The position numbers were made by a program, and so were the translations under genes. Below, piece by piece: positions 25,438-34,792 of a stretch of 64,000 nucleotides of DNA (positions are counted from its first letter, which is position 1; every line of letters begins with the position of its first letter). Below the pieces are notes generated by a model, which saw only the letters and a program-made list of their open reading frames with translations, searched no databases and was not told the DNA's origin. This stretch comes from SXIZ01 sp040079795 (GTDB lineage Bacteria > Pseudomonadota > Gammaproteobacteria > Methylococcales > Methylomonadaceae): the NCBI GenBank assembly GCA_040079795.1, contig JBEBJQ010000003.1, positions 65,705 through 129,704 of the forward strand, written 5' to 3'.

Positions 25438-28400
25438 CTAGAAACGTTCAAATTTGGACATATCGAAAACCATGTCATCGCCAGCAACGCGTTTTGCTAA
25501 AACCGGTTTAGACTGCTTTGGCTGATGGCTACCCATTAACTTGCGATTAGGGCTGCGCCGTTCTGCCTGGCCGATGTTGAAAAAACCCATGAGTTCTTGC
25601 AACTGTTCTGCCTGCCCGGTCATTTCTTCCGCGGTGGCGGCAAGTTCTTCACTGGCTGAGGCATTTTGCTGGGTAGTTTGGCTCATTTGGCTAATGGCGG
25701 TGTTGATCTGGTTGGCACCGGAGGATTGCTCCAATGATGCGGCAGAAATTTCCTGTACCAGGTCAGAGGTTTTACCGATGCCGGGGACGATGGTGTCGAT
25801 TAGGGCGCCAGCGCGTTCTGCGGCCTTGACGCTGCCATCGGCGAGTTCGCCGATTTCCTGTGCGGCTATTTGGCTACGTTCAGCCAATTTACGTACTTCA
25901 GTGGCAACGACAGCAAAGCCTTTGCCGTGGTCTCCTGCCCTGGCCGCTTCGATGGCGGCATTTAAGGCGAGCATGTTGGTTTGGTAGGCGATGTCGTCGA
26001 TGATGCCGATGCGTTTGGCGATTTCTTTCATGGCTTCTACGGTTTGTTTGACCGCCACACCGCCTTCAACGGCTTCCTGGGCGGCTTTGGTGGCCATGCC
26101 GTCGGTTATTTTGGCGTTTTCGGCATTTTGGTTGATGCTGGCGGCCATTTGTTCGATGCTGGCGCTGGTCATATCTACACTCGAAGCCTGTTCACTGGTG
26201 GCTTGGGATAGCGACTGAGCGGTAGCGCTAATTTGTTCAGAGGCATTTGACAATTGATCCGATGAACTAATCACCTCACTGATAATATCGGTTAAGCGGG
26301 TCATGGTTTCGTTGCAACTGTCTTTAATCAGCATGTACGATCCCTGATATTCCCCTTCTATGGATTGCCGCAGGTCGCCCTTAGCCATCCTGCCCAAACC
26401 CTCTATAGTCTCGTTAATAACCTGTTCGACACTGTTTACCATTGCATTAATGGAGCTACTAAAAGTAAGGTAAAAACCCTCTTTACCCGTAAGATCAATG
26501 CGTTTTGCTAAATCACCCGCAGAGGCTGCACTTACCATTTCAGCCACTTCATTTTCAATGGCAACTTCGGCGGTTCGGTCTTTCCACTCCACCACACTGC
26601 CTAAGCGCTCACCTTGCGTATTGATCACCGGATTGGCAGTGAGTCCGAAGACCCGATTACCTACCTTGATCTGCGTGGCAAAAGTCGTCTTGAAACTTGC
26701 CAATAAATTTCGTTGATGGGCGGGGTTTTTATGGAACTGGTCAATATTAGTCCCCATCAATTTTGAAGCACTGAAATTAGGCAGGACTTTCCGTAAATCA
26801 GATTCAGCGGTAGACAACATCTTAGTAACGGAATCATTCACATAGATGATATTCAGATCGTTATCGGCAATCATGACATTGGTAGAAACATTGTCTAACG
26901 CGATTTTAATACGCAGGTTTTCACTGGCTATCAGGTTTTCACGTTCTTGTGCCGCCACTTGTTCAGAAATGTCATCCCACTCCAGAGCGGCACCCAGACG
27001 CTTACCTTGGTTATCAAACACCGGGTTTGCCGAAAGCGCAAAAGTACGCCCACCTAACATTAATTTAGTCTTAAAGGTCGTATTTAAAGTGGCCAGCAAT
27101 TGTTTTTGATGCGCTGGATTTTTGTGGAAGACATCAATGGTCGATCCCATTACCTTAGCCGCATTAAAGTCCGGTAAAGCGGTTTTCAAATCTGCTTCGG
27201 CAACCGTTAAGGTTTGTGTTACCGCTTTATTCATGTAAATAATGTTGCGGTCATTATCGGCAATCATCATCCCCGTAGAAGCATTATCCAAAGCATTCCG
27301 AATGCGCGTGTTTTCGTCCAGCAAGCGCCTGGTTTCATCAATATCAAAACCCAGTTTGGTCTGCATGGTTTTTAAACCCAACAGTACTTTACTGACTTCA
27401 TCCTCCCCGGTAATAGCCATAGGTGTATCGTATTGGCCTGCGGAAATATTACCGAACACCCCAATAGCTTGTTGTAAAGGGCGGGTAATGGATCTGGATA
27501 TGAGCAACCCTAACCAAACCAAAAAAGCAATCGCACCAGCCAGTACGCCAACGGTGATTAAGCGATTCTGTTCATAGCGGATTTCCCCAGCTTGGTATTC
27601 AGTTTCCACAACATCAAATTGCAGTTTTTGCAGCTTCTCAAGGTCAAAACCTGCTTGTGGATAAAGGTTTTTTGCATGATCGGCCGCATCACGTGCTGCC
27701 ATATAATTATTCGATTTTAAGGCCAGGATGGCTGGTTTTAAGGCTTCAGTAACAAATTTTCCCCGAGACGAAGTGAATTGATCAGCCAGCTGCTTTTCCT
27801 CGGGCGTCAGATAAGTCGCCATATAGGCTTGCCATATTGCTTCGATCGAGTCTATGTTTTTGCCAATGGCGGCCGCAGTTTTTGCAGCATTATCCGCGTC
27901 CATGACATGAGCCGGGGTTTTGTCTGCCGATAGTACAATGTTAGCTTCACTGATGACTGTGCGTAATAACGCCCTGTTTTCAATCATGAGGGTATTAATC
28001 TTCGCCAAGTCCCGCAATGGAACCATCCGGTCATCATGCACGGTTTTTAGGCTATTCTGTGATTGCCGCTCACCTATCAAGCCCAATCCCCCTAAAACTA
28101 CTGCCACGAATAAGGCCATCCCCAATAAAGCGTTTAAACGGGTACCAATAGGCGTTTTTTGAAACATGTGTTTAATCTTCCACAGCAAATTATTTTTAAC
28201 GACAGTGCCTTGGCTAATCAATAAGCCATTTGCCTTGCCCTCCCTGAACAAACGATAAGCATTTTCTGCTGACTCAATTTGCTGTCGTGAAGGTTTACCC
28301 CGCACGGACATAAATCCAATCGGGTTATTACCCTCAAAAATAGGCGCAACATTCGCCACTACCCAATAGTAATCACCACTCTTACTGCGATTTTTAACTA

Positions 28401-28644
28401 CCCCAGTCCACGGTTTTCCTGCCTTACAATTTGCCCAAAGGTCAGCAAACGCTTCCGGTGGCATATCCGGGTGACGCACCAGATTATGGGCTTTCCCTAT
28501 TAATTCTCTTTCACTATAGCCACTGATCTTAATAAATGCTGGATTAGCATAGGTGATAATGCCTTTCAGATCGGTTTTAGAAACCAGCATGTCCGATTCT
28601 GACACTTGAATTTCTGACTGGGTGACGGGTTGATTAAGTTTCAC
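25438..28644 (-). CDS. Methyl-accepting chemotaxis protein with Aer-type PAS, HAMP and two more PAS domains
   Basis: A 1068-residue receptor starting at GTG 28644 (AGGAA eight bases upstream). Domain order: Aer-like cytoplasmic PAS at 15-120 (YANPAFIKISGY, VRHPDMP, WTGVVKNRSKSGDYYWV), TM near 171-191, a helical periplasmic domain, TM near 365-385 (ending SRSITRPL), HAMP, PAS, PAS, then the signalling domain with an intact tip and the KFERF tail. Aer-type PAS domains often bind FAD and sense redox or energy state. It is the first large gene of the receptor/thioredoxin-like operon. Confidence 0.92.
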   Translation of the reverse strand: MKLNQPVTQSEIQVSESDMLVSKTDLKGIITYANPAFIKISGYSERELIGKAHNLVRHPDMPPEAFADLWANCKAGKPWTGVVKNRSKSGDYYWVVANVAPIFEGNNPIGFMSVRGKPSRQQIESAENAYRLFREGKANGLLISQGTVVKNNLLWKIKHMFQKTPIGTRLNALLGMALFVAVVLGGLGLIGERQSQNSLKTVHDDRMVPLRDLAKINTLMIENRALLRTVISEANIVLSADKTPAHVMDADNAAKTAAAIGKNIDSIEAIWQAYMATYLTPEEKQLADQFTSSRGKFVTEALKPAILALKSNNYMAARDAADHAKNLYPQAGFDLEKLQKLQFDVVETEYQAGEIRYEQNRLITVGVLAGAIAFLVWLGLLISRSITRPLQQAIGVFGNISAGQYDTPMAITGEDEVSKVLLGLKTMQTKLGFDIDETRRLLDENTRIRNALDNASTGMMIADNDRNIIYMNKAVTQTLTVAEADLKTALPDFNAAKVMGSTIDVFHKNPAHQKQLLATLNTTFKTKLMLGGRTFALSANPVFDNQGKRLGAALEWDDISEQVAAQERENLIASENLRIKIALDNVSTNVMIADNDLNIIYVNDSVTKMLSTAESDLRKVLPNFSASKLMGTNIDQFHKNPAHQRNLLASFKTTFATQIKVGNRVFGLTANPVINTQGERLGSVVEWKDRTAEVAIENEVAEMVSAASAGDLAKRIDLTGKEGFYLTFSSSINAMVNSVEQVINETIEGLGRMAKGDLRQSIEGEYQGSYMLIKDSCNETMTRLTDIISEVISSSDQLSNASEQISATAQSLSQATSEQASSVDMTSASIEQMAASINQNAENAKITDGMATKAAQEAVEGGVAVKQTVEAMKEIAKRIGIIDDIAYQTNMLALNAAIEAARAGDHGKGFAVVATEVRKLAERSQIAAQEIGELADGSVKAAERAGALIDTIVPGIGKTSDLVQEISAASLEQSSGANQINTAISQMSQTTQQNASASEELAATAEEMTGQAEQLQELMGFFNIGQAERRSPNRKLMGSHQPKQSKPVLAKRVAGDDMVFDMSKFERF

Positions 28645-28688
28645 GATTTAATTCCTATTTTATTTGCGCCCTGCTGAGTTACTGCACA

Positions 28689-28925
28689 TCAGTCCAGAGA
28701 AGAAGAAATGGCTGGATTTACGCCTTGGGCAGGTTGGGAACCTCTGCCCAGATTTGTGAAATCATCACCACCAAGCAACAGCAATAGCTCACCCATGGTT
28801 AATCCAACATTGATCAAACTTGACTTAAAACCCGAAAAGCCCTGCCGCTTATGGCTTATGACCTGCTTTTGTTGTTCAGCTGCCGTATACGAGGCCATTT
28901 CGCCGTTTATGTCGTGTGTCTGCAT
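28689..28925 (-). CDS. Small protein of unknown function upstream of the receptors
   Basis: A 78-residue open frame with ATG 28925 preceded by CGGAG at a workable distance. The middle has KSSLINVGLTMGELLLLLGG, a short hydrophobic amphipathic-looking stretch, and the C-terminus is Gly/Pro/Ser rich. I do not recognise the family. It lies between the CheY-like gene and the first receptor with gaps of 73 and 44 bp on the same strand, which supports it being real. Confidence 0.5.
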   Translation of the reverse strand: MQTHDINGEMASYTAAEQQKQVISHKRQGFSGFKSSLINVGLTMGELLLLLGGDDFTNLGRGSQPAQGVNPAISSSLD

Positions 28926-28998
28926 AATATATTGCTCCGCTGTTGCTATTGGCGACCGGGCATTTCTGCCTAAAAGTAATGGTTATAAGGTTGGAAAA

Positions 28999-29370
28999 TC
29001 AGCGCAAAATCAATTTGCTCACTGCGCTAAGCATCTGCGCAGGTTTAAACGGCTTTACAATCCATGCTTTGGCTCCCGCAATCTGTCCTTCCAATTTTTT
29101 GGCTTCTTCAGATTCGGTAGTTAACATAATGATCGGCGTAAATTTGTACGCTGGTAACTGTTTTGCTTCTCTCACAAAGGTAATTCCATCCATATTGGGC
29201 ATATTGACGTCGCAAATGATTAAATGGATTTTTTGGCCATCCAGTTTGGTCAACGCGTCTTGGCCGTCGACCCCTTCGATAATGTGGTAGCCCGCACTTT
29301 TTAAAGCAATTCCGACCACTTGTCTTACTGACGCGGAATCATCTATTACCAGGATTGTTTTAAGCATCAT
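28999..29370 (-). CDS. CheY-like single-domain response regulator
   Basis: A 123-residue receiver domain. The acidic pocket is in VIDDSASVRQ, the phosphorylated Asp in LIICDVNMPNMDG, Thr in LTTES and Lys in VKPFKP, all intact. There is no output domain, as in CheY. It sits upstream of three receptors but no cheA or cheW is present in the window, so its kinase must be elsewhere. Two adjacent ATGs (29370 and 29367) are possible starts. Confidence 0.93.
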   Translation of the reverse strand: MMLKTILVIDDSASVRQVVGIALKSAGYHIIEGVDGQDALTKLDGQKIHLIICDVNMPNMDGITFVREAKQLPAYKFTPIIMLTTESEEAKKLEGQIAGAKAWIVKPFKPAQMLSAVSKLILR

Positions 29371-29546
29371 TCGTTTCCTAAAAAAATATTACCGGCCCGC
29401 ATTGGGCATTAACCTTTTCCCCGTCCTGCAAGTGGTGCGTATCAGCCAGCATCACTCACTTATTCAGGCGGGTTTGCCTACCTAGCCCAAGCGTCAAGCT
29501 TTACTGCAAAGATAGATCCCTTCAGTGCTTTTAAGGCACTTTCCTG

Positions 29547-31883
29547 TCATATGTAAACAATGTAGGGTTCATCATTCAATTTCTGGACACAACTCAACTC
29601 ATCTGAGCTGGCAGGACGGTTGAGCAGCACCTCAAACTCCGCCAATTTTACCGGCCTGCTGAACAAATAGCCTTGATAAGTGCAGCAGCCAAGACCTTCA
29701 AGACAAAGCCGTTGCTCCTCAGTCTCAACCCCCTCCGCAATCACGTTTAACCCAAGATTGTGTGCCATACCAATGATGGTTTGAACAATGATGGCATCGT
29801 TGGGATCAGTAATAATGTCGCGGACAAAAGACTGGTCAATTTTTAACTGTGCAAGCGGTAACTTCTTTAAAGAACTGAGCGAAGAATAGCCGGTACCAAA
29901 ATCATCCATGGAAAAGCGAATACCCAGCAGTTTGAGCCTTTGCATCTTTTCTATGGTCTCAGTGACATTATTCATGACCAGACTCTCGGTCAGCTCCAGC
30001 TTAAGCCGTGTTGGATTAGCCCCGGTCTCGACCAGCATTTTGCATAATTGTTCAACAAAACTTTGTTGACTGAACTGCCGAGCACTCACATTAACTGCAA
30101 GCTCCAAATCTCTGGTAAGGGGTGAGTTCTCCCAGACTTTCAGTTGCAAGCAGGCCGTGCGTAGAACCCAGTCACCAATTGGTAAGATCAGGCCGGTTTC
30201 TTCAGCAATAGGGATAAACTCGGCAGGGGAAACAAAACCAAGATGTGGATGCTTCCAGCGCAACAGCACTTCCGCACCTAGCATCCGGCAGGTATTATCT
30301 ACCTGCACCTGATAGTAGAGCTCCAGCTGTTCTTCAGTTAAGGCGTGATGTAACTCTGTTTCCAAAGTCACACGGTTTTCGAGTATTGCTTGAGTGTCAG
30401 GATCAAAAAAGAACAAACTATTACGTCCGGCATGTTTAGCGGCATACATAGCAATATCGGCGTGCTTTATGAGCTCTTCGCTTGCTAAGGCAATACCAGA
30501 GAACATATTAATACCGATGCTGGCTGAGTTATGGTGTTTTTGCCCCCCCAGCAGGTAAGGCTGATTGATTGCTTTAAGAATTTTTTCGCCAACGCTTTGT
30601 ACAACCAGAACGGCGTTTTCCTGCTCGTCGCCCAGGTCCTCCAGGAGAATCACAAACTCATCGCCACCCAGCCTCGCTAAAATGTCGCTTTGGCGGATAC
30701 AGGACTTTAAGCGCAGCGCCACTTCAACCAGTAATTGATCGCCAATACTGTGCCCTTTGGTATCATTGATCGCTTTGAAGTTATCCAGGTCAATCATCAG
30801 CAATGCCGCATACTGGTGATTGTTATCGCTTTTGATCATCGCCAATTCCAGGCGATCATTCAGCAAGCGGCGGTTAGGCAGGTCAGTCAGCGGATCGAAA
30901 TAGGCCAGACGATGCAGGGCTTTTTTTTCGCTCAAATCGGTAAAAACGCCAACGTAATGGCTGACCCCCCCGTTAAGATCGGTCACTGCGGTAATGCTGA
31001 GCCATTTGGAGTAAATTTCACCGTTTTTACGCCGGTCCCAAATCTCTCCCTGCCAGTACTTTTCCAGTATTAGTTCATCCCACAGTGCCTGATAAAAGGC
31101 TTGATCATGGCAGCCTGATTTCAATAAGGCGGGGCTTTTACCCAGCACCTCTTCCGGACTGTATCCGGTAAGCCGGGTAAACGCAGTATTAACCCGCACA
31201 ACGTGCAATTTGGCATCGGTGATTACGATGCCCTCTTGAGCCTCAATAACAGTATCGGCAATCCTGAGTTCAAGTTCGGCCATCCGTTGCCGGGTGATGT
31301 CCCGACCGATAACGATTAATCCTTTACGCTCACCGTTTTCTTTAAAAAATGGCGTTTTACGCACTTCAAATACACAGGCAGCATCCCCTTCTTCATACAC
31401 TTGTTCTTCTGTAACCAGTAGATTTCGGGCATTCCAGACCGGCTCATCATCAATTAAATATTTCGAATGTAAGCTATGAATTGACGGGCATAAAATGCTA
31501 AGCTCCAGACTGGTCTTACCCTGCCAGGCAATGCTATCCAGTTTGAAAAGTTCTCGGGCGCATTTGTTGGCGATGATAAAACGGCCTTCACCATCTTTAA
31601 AGATAATGGCATCAGGGAGCGTCTCTATAAACGGCATGAGTTGTTTGCTAAGTAAAAGCAGGCCCTGCTCGCGTTTTTGCAACGCCTGTTGCGACCACTC
31701 CCGATGTTCAAGCTCCGGTTCGACTGGGGATGACCAGGATCTGTCTGGCGTCCAATCATGGCCGCCAATATAATTAAAGAGCAGTTTTTCAATCAAGGTA
31801 GCAGCCCCGGTTTGATAGCATTTGGGGATGCCTGTTTTTATAGGGCAATAAAAACTGATTTGCAAAAGTGCAATGACAAACAC
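29547..31883 (-). CDS. PAS-PAS-GGDEF-EAL cyclic-di-GMP signalling protein
   Basis: Up to 778 residues. Two PAS domains (about 85-195 and 200-320) precede a GGDEF domain with intact RLGGDEF and an EAL domain whose first motif reads EVLLRW, with ELTESLV, MDDFGTGYSSL and the KIDQSFV stretch present. The protein could both make and break cyclic-di-GMP. No membrane helix is obvious, so sensing is cytoplasmic. The start is uncertain: GTG 31883 gives the longest form, but a TTG at 31793 with GGGG upstream gives a more natural N-terminus. Confidence 0.9.
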   Translation of the reverse strand: MFVIALLQISFYCPIKTGIPKCYQTGAATLIEKLLFNYIGGHDWTPDRSWSSPVEPELEHREWSQQALQKREQGLLLLSKQLMPFIETLPDAIIFKDGEGRFIIANKCARELFKLDSIAWQGKTSLELSILCPSIHSLHSKYLIDDEPVWNARNLLVTEEQVYEEGDAACVFEVRKTPFFKENGERKGLIVIGRDITRQRMAELELRIADTVIEAQEGIVITDAKLHVVRVNTAFTRLTGYSPEEVLGKSPALLKSGCHDQAFYQALWDELILEKYWQGEIWDRRKNGEIYSKWLSITAVTDLNGGVSHYVGVFTDLSEKKALHRLAYFDPLTDLPNRRLLNDRLELAMIKSDNNHQYAALLMIDLDNFKAINDTKGHSIGDQLLVEVALRLKSCIRQSDILARLGGDEFVILLEDLGDEQENAVLVVQSVGEKILKAINQPYLLGGQKHHNSASIGINMFSGIALASEELIKHADIAMYAAKHAGRNSLFFFDPDTQAILENRVTLETELHHALTEEQLELYYQVQVDNTCRMLGAEVLLRWKHPHLGFVSPAEFIPIAEETGLILPIGDWVLRTACLQLKVWENSPLTRDLELAVNVSARQFSQQSFVEQLCKMLVETGANPTRLKLELTESLVMNNVTETIEKMQRLKLLGIRFSMDDFGTGYSSLSSLKKLPLAQLKIDQSFVRDIITDPNDAIIVQTIIGMAHNLGLNVIAEGVETEEQRLCLEGLGCCTYQGYLFSRPVKLAEFEVLLNRPASSDELSCVQKLNDEPYIVYI

Positions 31884-32221
31884 GGGTTACCGTGTCCAAA
31901 CTGCTGGGCGCTAACGGGAAGCTGACCGAAGCGTGAAGGTATCGCTTGGCAAAGCATAGCGATAATGAAATATAACTTAACATGCGCATCTCCCGCCTTT
32001 TAGGCAATTCGTCAATTCCCGCAAGGCATAGGCCAATTTGGGAAACTTAACGAGGCGGGGTCCAGGCCTCAAGAATTCGTTGCCGGGTTCGGGGGCAAAC
32101 TGATATTACTTGAAGTAAATATAGAAGGGATACGTAAAAAAGCAAAAAAAATAGCTTTATTTTTTACTTTCGGGATAAAAATTGGCTATCAACAGCTTAA
32201 CCCGCTGGTAACTACCCAGCC
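31884..32221. other. Gap of 338 bp with a GC-rich island
   Basis: A small perfect hairpin ACACGG-GTTA-CCGTGT lies at 31880-31895. Around 31990-32100 the base composition is clearly richer in G and C than the surrounding AT-rich sequence, and a 42-codon stop-free frame on the minus strand (31977-32105) looks protein-like but has no start codon. The part at 32105-32180 is very AT-rich and probably carries the promoter of the gene to the left. I could not identify a known RNA. Confidence 0.4.
31977..32105 (-). other. Unidentified protein-like fragment
   Basis: Minus-strand frame bounded by stops at 32106 and 31977, without ATG, GTG or usable TTG at its beginning. Its translation contains EPGNEFLRPGPRLVKFP and LAYALRELTNCLKGG, which looks more like coding sequence than random DNA. 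It could be a gene remnant or a structured RNA that happens to be open. I do not recognise a family. Confidence 0.2.
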
Positions 32222-32827
32222 TTATTCGCCAAGATTAAGGGTCTCGCTGGCGTTAATGACCTCCAGTGCCAGTTCTACTAACTTCCGCCGTTGACTGCGC
32301 GCGGTTTTGCGTAATAATTCAAAAGCCGCTTTGCGGCCCAGATGGTATTGCACCATGGTAATGCCGATAGCAATGCTGATTTCGCGCTCACTATCAAGGG
32401 CACGTTGCAACTGTTGCTCAATCACCTTCAACCCACGCAATTCAGCAACTTGCGCCAGCGCCGCCTCAATAGTCGGCACCAAACGCGGCGTATCAACCGG
32501 TTTCACCAGATAACCTAAGGCACCGCACTTAACCGCCTGCTGCACAATATCGTGGCTTTTAGACGCAGTTAGCAGCATAAATGGAATATGATCAAATTTG
32601 TGCATCCGTTCAGCCAACTCCAAACCGCTCCGTCCGGGCATACTCACATCCAGGATAGCCAGATCCGGGCGTTCGCCACTTGCCAATAAAGCTTCCGCGT
32701 CATCTACCGATTCGGCGGTACTGACCGTATAGCCAACTGCGGTAAGGCCTTGGGCTAAAGTCACCAGTGCCAGACGCTCATCATCAACCAGTAACAGGTG
32801 ATATTTATTATTGGCATGTGCAGTCAT
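32222..32827 (-). CDS. ANTAR-domain response regulator
   Basis: A 201-residue regulator with an N-terminal receiver (LLVDDE, phospho-Asp in LAILDVSMPG, Thr in LTASK, Lys in VKPVD) and a C-terminal ANTAR helix bundle (about 130-195) of the AmiR/NasR kind. ANTAR proteins bind paired RNA hairpins and prevent transcription termination. Its ATG overlaps the stop of the kinase gene by four bases, so the two form a two-component pair. Confidence 0.92.
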   Translation of the reverse strand: MTAHANNKYHLLLVDDERLALVTLAQGLTAVGYTVSTAESVDDAEALLASGERPDLAILDVSMPGRSGLELAERMHKFDHIPFMLLTASKSHDIVQQAVKCGALGYLVKPVDTPRLVPTIEAALAQVAELRGLKVIEQQLQRALDSEREISIAIGITMVQYHLGRKAAFELLRKTARSQRRKLVELALEVINASETLNLGE

Positions 32828-34401
32828 TTATTCGCCTCCAAATGAATAACCAGGGCATTAAGATCCAAATTGGTGACTACAGTGCCTTCCTGTTGCACCC
32901 AGAATAAATTAACCCCGGATCGGGGCAATATAGCACTAACCAATTTCAAGCCAGTCCCTATGCCTTTGGCAGCATCGAAATTAAAACCAGCCGGCAATAA
33001 ACCCCTATTGTATATAACCAGCTGCATAATATTGTTAGCTAAATCTTCTCTTAGTATGACGCTGACTGGGTTGTCCGAAGCATTATGCTTGACCGCATTC
33101 GAGATCAATTCGTTTAATACCAGTGCCAGTGGCACCGCCTCCGCCTGAGTGATCACCCCTGGCGTCCAATCCTCTGGAATATCAACATCAATAGGCTGCT
33201 GCCAAAGCATGCCAACACTTTTGGCGATAGCAACAGTCAACTCGCAGAGACACACTGACGATCTGGCTGAAATACTCTGTAACCCGTGGATCACAGAAAC
33301 ACTCTGCACCCTGCTAATCGCCTGATTAAGGGCATCAGCCGTCTCCGGATGAGCATGGGCAAACAAGTGTAACATGCCTGTAATACCCTGAAGGTCGTTA
33401 TTAATACGGTGATGGACTAAGCGAAGCAAAGCATCGTGGCGGGCCTTATCCTGCGCCAACCGTTGAATCTCCAAGACTTTACGCTCGGTCAGGTTGATAA
33501 AAACGCCTTGCATCACGCAGCGCCCGCCAATTTCTATCAAACTCGAGCGGATTTCAACATCCACTAACTGACCGTCTTTAGTCAGAATTTTTGTTTCAAA
33601 AGGGGCAACCAGAGTCTTTTTGGTGACTTCTTCAAAATGCTGTTTAACCTTACCCACTTCATTGGCAGGATACAACTGGGTAAGTTTCAGCCGGCAAAGT
33701 TCATCTCGGGTGTAACCAAACAGTTGTTCGCCTGCCCGGTTAATTTCCTCCGGGTTACCCTTAATATCACTGATTACTATACTGTCCCGGGCATTCTGCA
33801 AGAGCGTCCGGTAACGGTATTCACTTTCCTCTTGTAGCGCTATCTCAGCCTTTATACACGCAGTAATGTCAGTAAACCCTATACGCAATAGCGGAAGTAC
33901 ACCCGCAGGATTAATACGCTTACAATCCAGGTGCAGATATCGACTGCTGCCATCAGCGCGGCTTATAGACAATTTACACACTTGCGTATCACCCTGCTCA
34001 AATGCCTGCAAACACAAGCGATGCCAATTTTCTTGATCTTGTTCAGCAATAAACCGGGCAAAGCGCCAGGAAATAAGTTTACTGCGCTCCACATCAAGTA
34101 ACTTGGCACCGGTATGATTAATCTCAGTAATCACACCCTCAATAGTAAGCGTCATACAACCAACCGGCGCAAAATCATACAGCTCTACATAACGTTCAAG
34201 CGCCCCTTCCAGGTTAGCCCGCGATTGCAGCAGTTGCTCATTTTGGTTCTCCAAATCAAGCTGCTGTACATGCAATTCATGCAGAAGTGCTGCCACAGCC
34301 GATTTTGCCGGTTCATTAGCCAGAACACCGGCGAGCCTTGCTTCCGTTTCAATCCGCAATTGTTGCAAGCGGCTCTGATAGTGGGTATTTCTTTCATCCA
34401 T
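32824..34401 (-). CDS. PAS-containing sensor histidine kinase (HisKA_2/HWE-like)
   Basis: About 525 residues from ATG 34401; an open frame continues to a GTG at 34506. A coiled-coil N-terminus is followed by two or three PAS modules (VELYDFAPVGCMTL, RDSIVISDIKGNPEEINRAG) and a HisKA_2 dimerisation domain with HHRINNDLQGI as the phosphoacceptor His region. The ATPase domain has LNELISNAVKHN and GIGTGLKLV. No membrane helix is seen, so the kinase is cytoplasmic. The HisKA_2 plus ANTAR pairing is a known arrangement in which the regulator acts on RNA. Confidence 0.88.
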   Translation of the reverse strand: MDERNTHYQSRLQQLRIETEARLAGVLANEPAKSAVAALLHELHVQQLDLENQNEQLLQSRANLEGALERYVELYDFAPVGCMTLTIEGVITEINHTGAKLLDVERSKLISWRFARFIAEQDQENWHRLCLQAFEQGDTQVCKLSISRADGSSRYLHLDCKRINPAGVLPLLRIGFTDITACIKAEIALQEESEYRYRTLLQNARDSIVISDIKGNPEEINRAGEQLFGYTRDELCRLKLTQLYPANEVGKVKQHFEEVTKKTLVAPFETKILTKDGQLVDVEIRSSLIEIGGRCVMQGVFINLTERKVLEIQRLAQDKARHDALLRLVHHRINNDLQGITGMLHLFAHAHPETADALNQAISRVQSVSVIHGLQSISARSSVCLCELTVAIAKSVGMLWQQPIDVDIPEDWTPGVITQAEAVPLALVLNELISNAVKHNASDNPVSVILREDLANNIMQLVIYNRGLLPAGFNFDAAKGIGTGLKLVSAILPRSGVNLFWVQQEGTVVTNLDLNALVIHLEANK

Positions 34402-34621
34402 ATAGTTACCGTTATCGTCAGCAATAAAAATACCGGGGTAATCACTCACACCCCTACTTGAAAAAAATACAGGGTATAAGAGACTATTTAAATCCCTCCC
34501 GCACACGCTCTCTTTTAAGTGTATTTTTTTAAAAGAAAAAGTACCTAATCATAAATAAATTGCCTAATCGTAACGCTTTTCAAATATAAAGAATGTGAAG
34601 TAGTTCACATATTTATTTTAA

Positions 34622-34792
34622 AAAATAGTCTACGGCAATTTTGCTCAGCAGTATTTAAAGCGGCTGGCGCATAAGACGTTACTAAAAGAAAGTATTATTA
34701 ACGACGTAATTAAAACAAAACCTAAAGGTAAGCCTTGGACAGAAAAGCTACATAAATATCTGCTTACAAACGATATTCAGTTTATTTTTTGA
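34622..34792 (+). other. Possible degenerate ORF, unidentified
   Basis: A 56-codon stop-free plus-strand frame without any start codon, between stops. Translation includes NFAQQYLKRLAHKTLLKES and KTKPKGKPWTEKLHKYLL, which looks like a real protein C-terminus. Its stop overlaps the end of the convergent cupredoxin gene. It may be the 3' scar of a lost gene; no family is recognised. Confidence 0.25.

Noticed and set aside
25541..27577. Several plus-strand frames inside the large chemoreceptor gene
   Set aside because: They mirror the biased codon use of the receptor on the other strand; none has recognisable motifs.
31789..32007. A 72-codon minus-strand frame upstream of the GGDEF-EAL gene
   Set aside because: No conserved features, overlaps the N-terminal region of the GGDEF-EAL protein, no good ribosome binding site.
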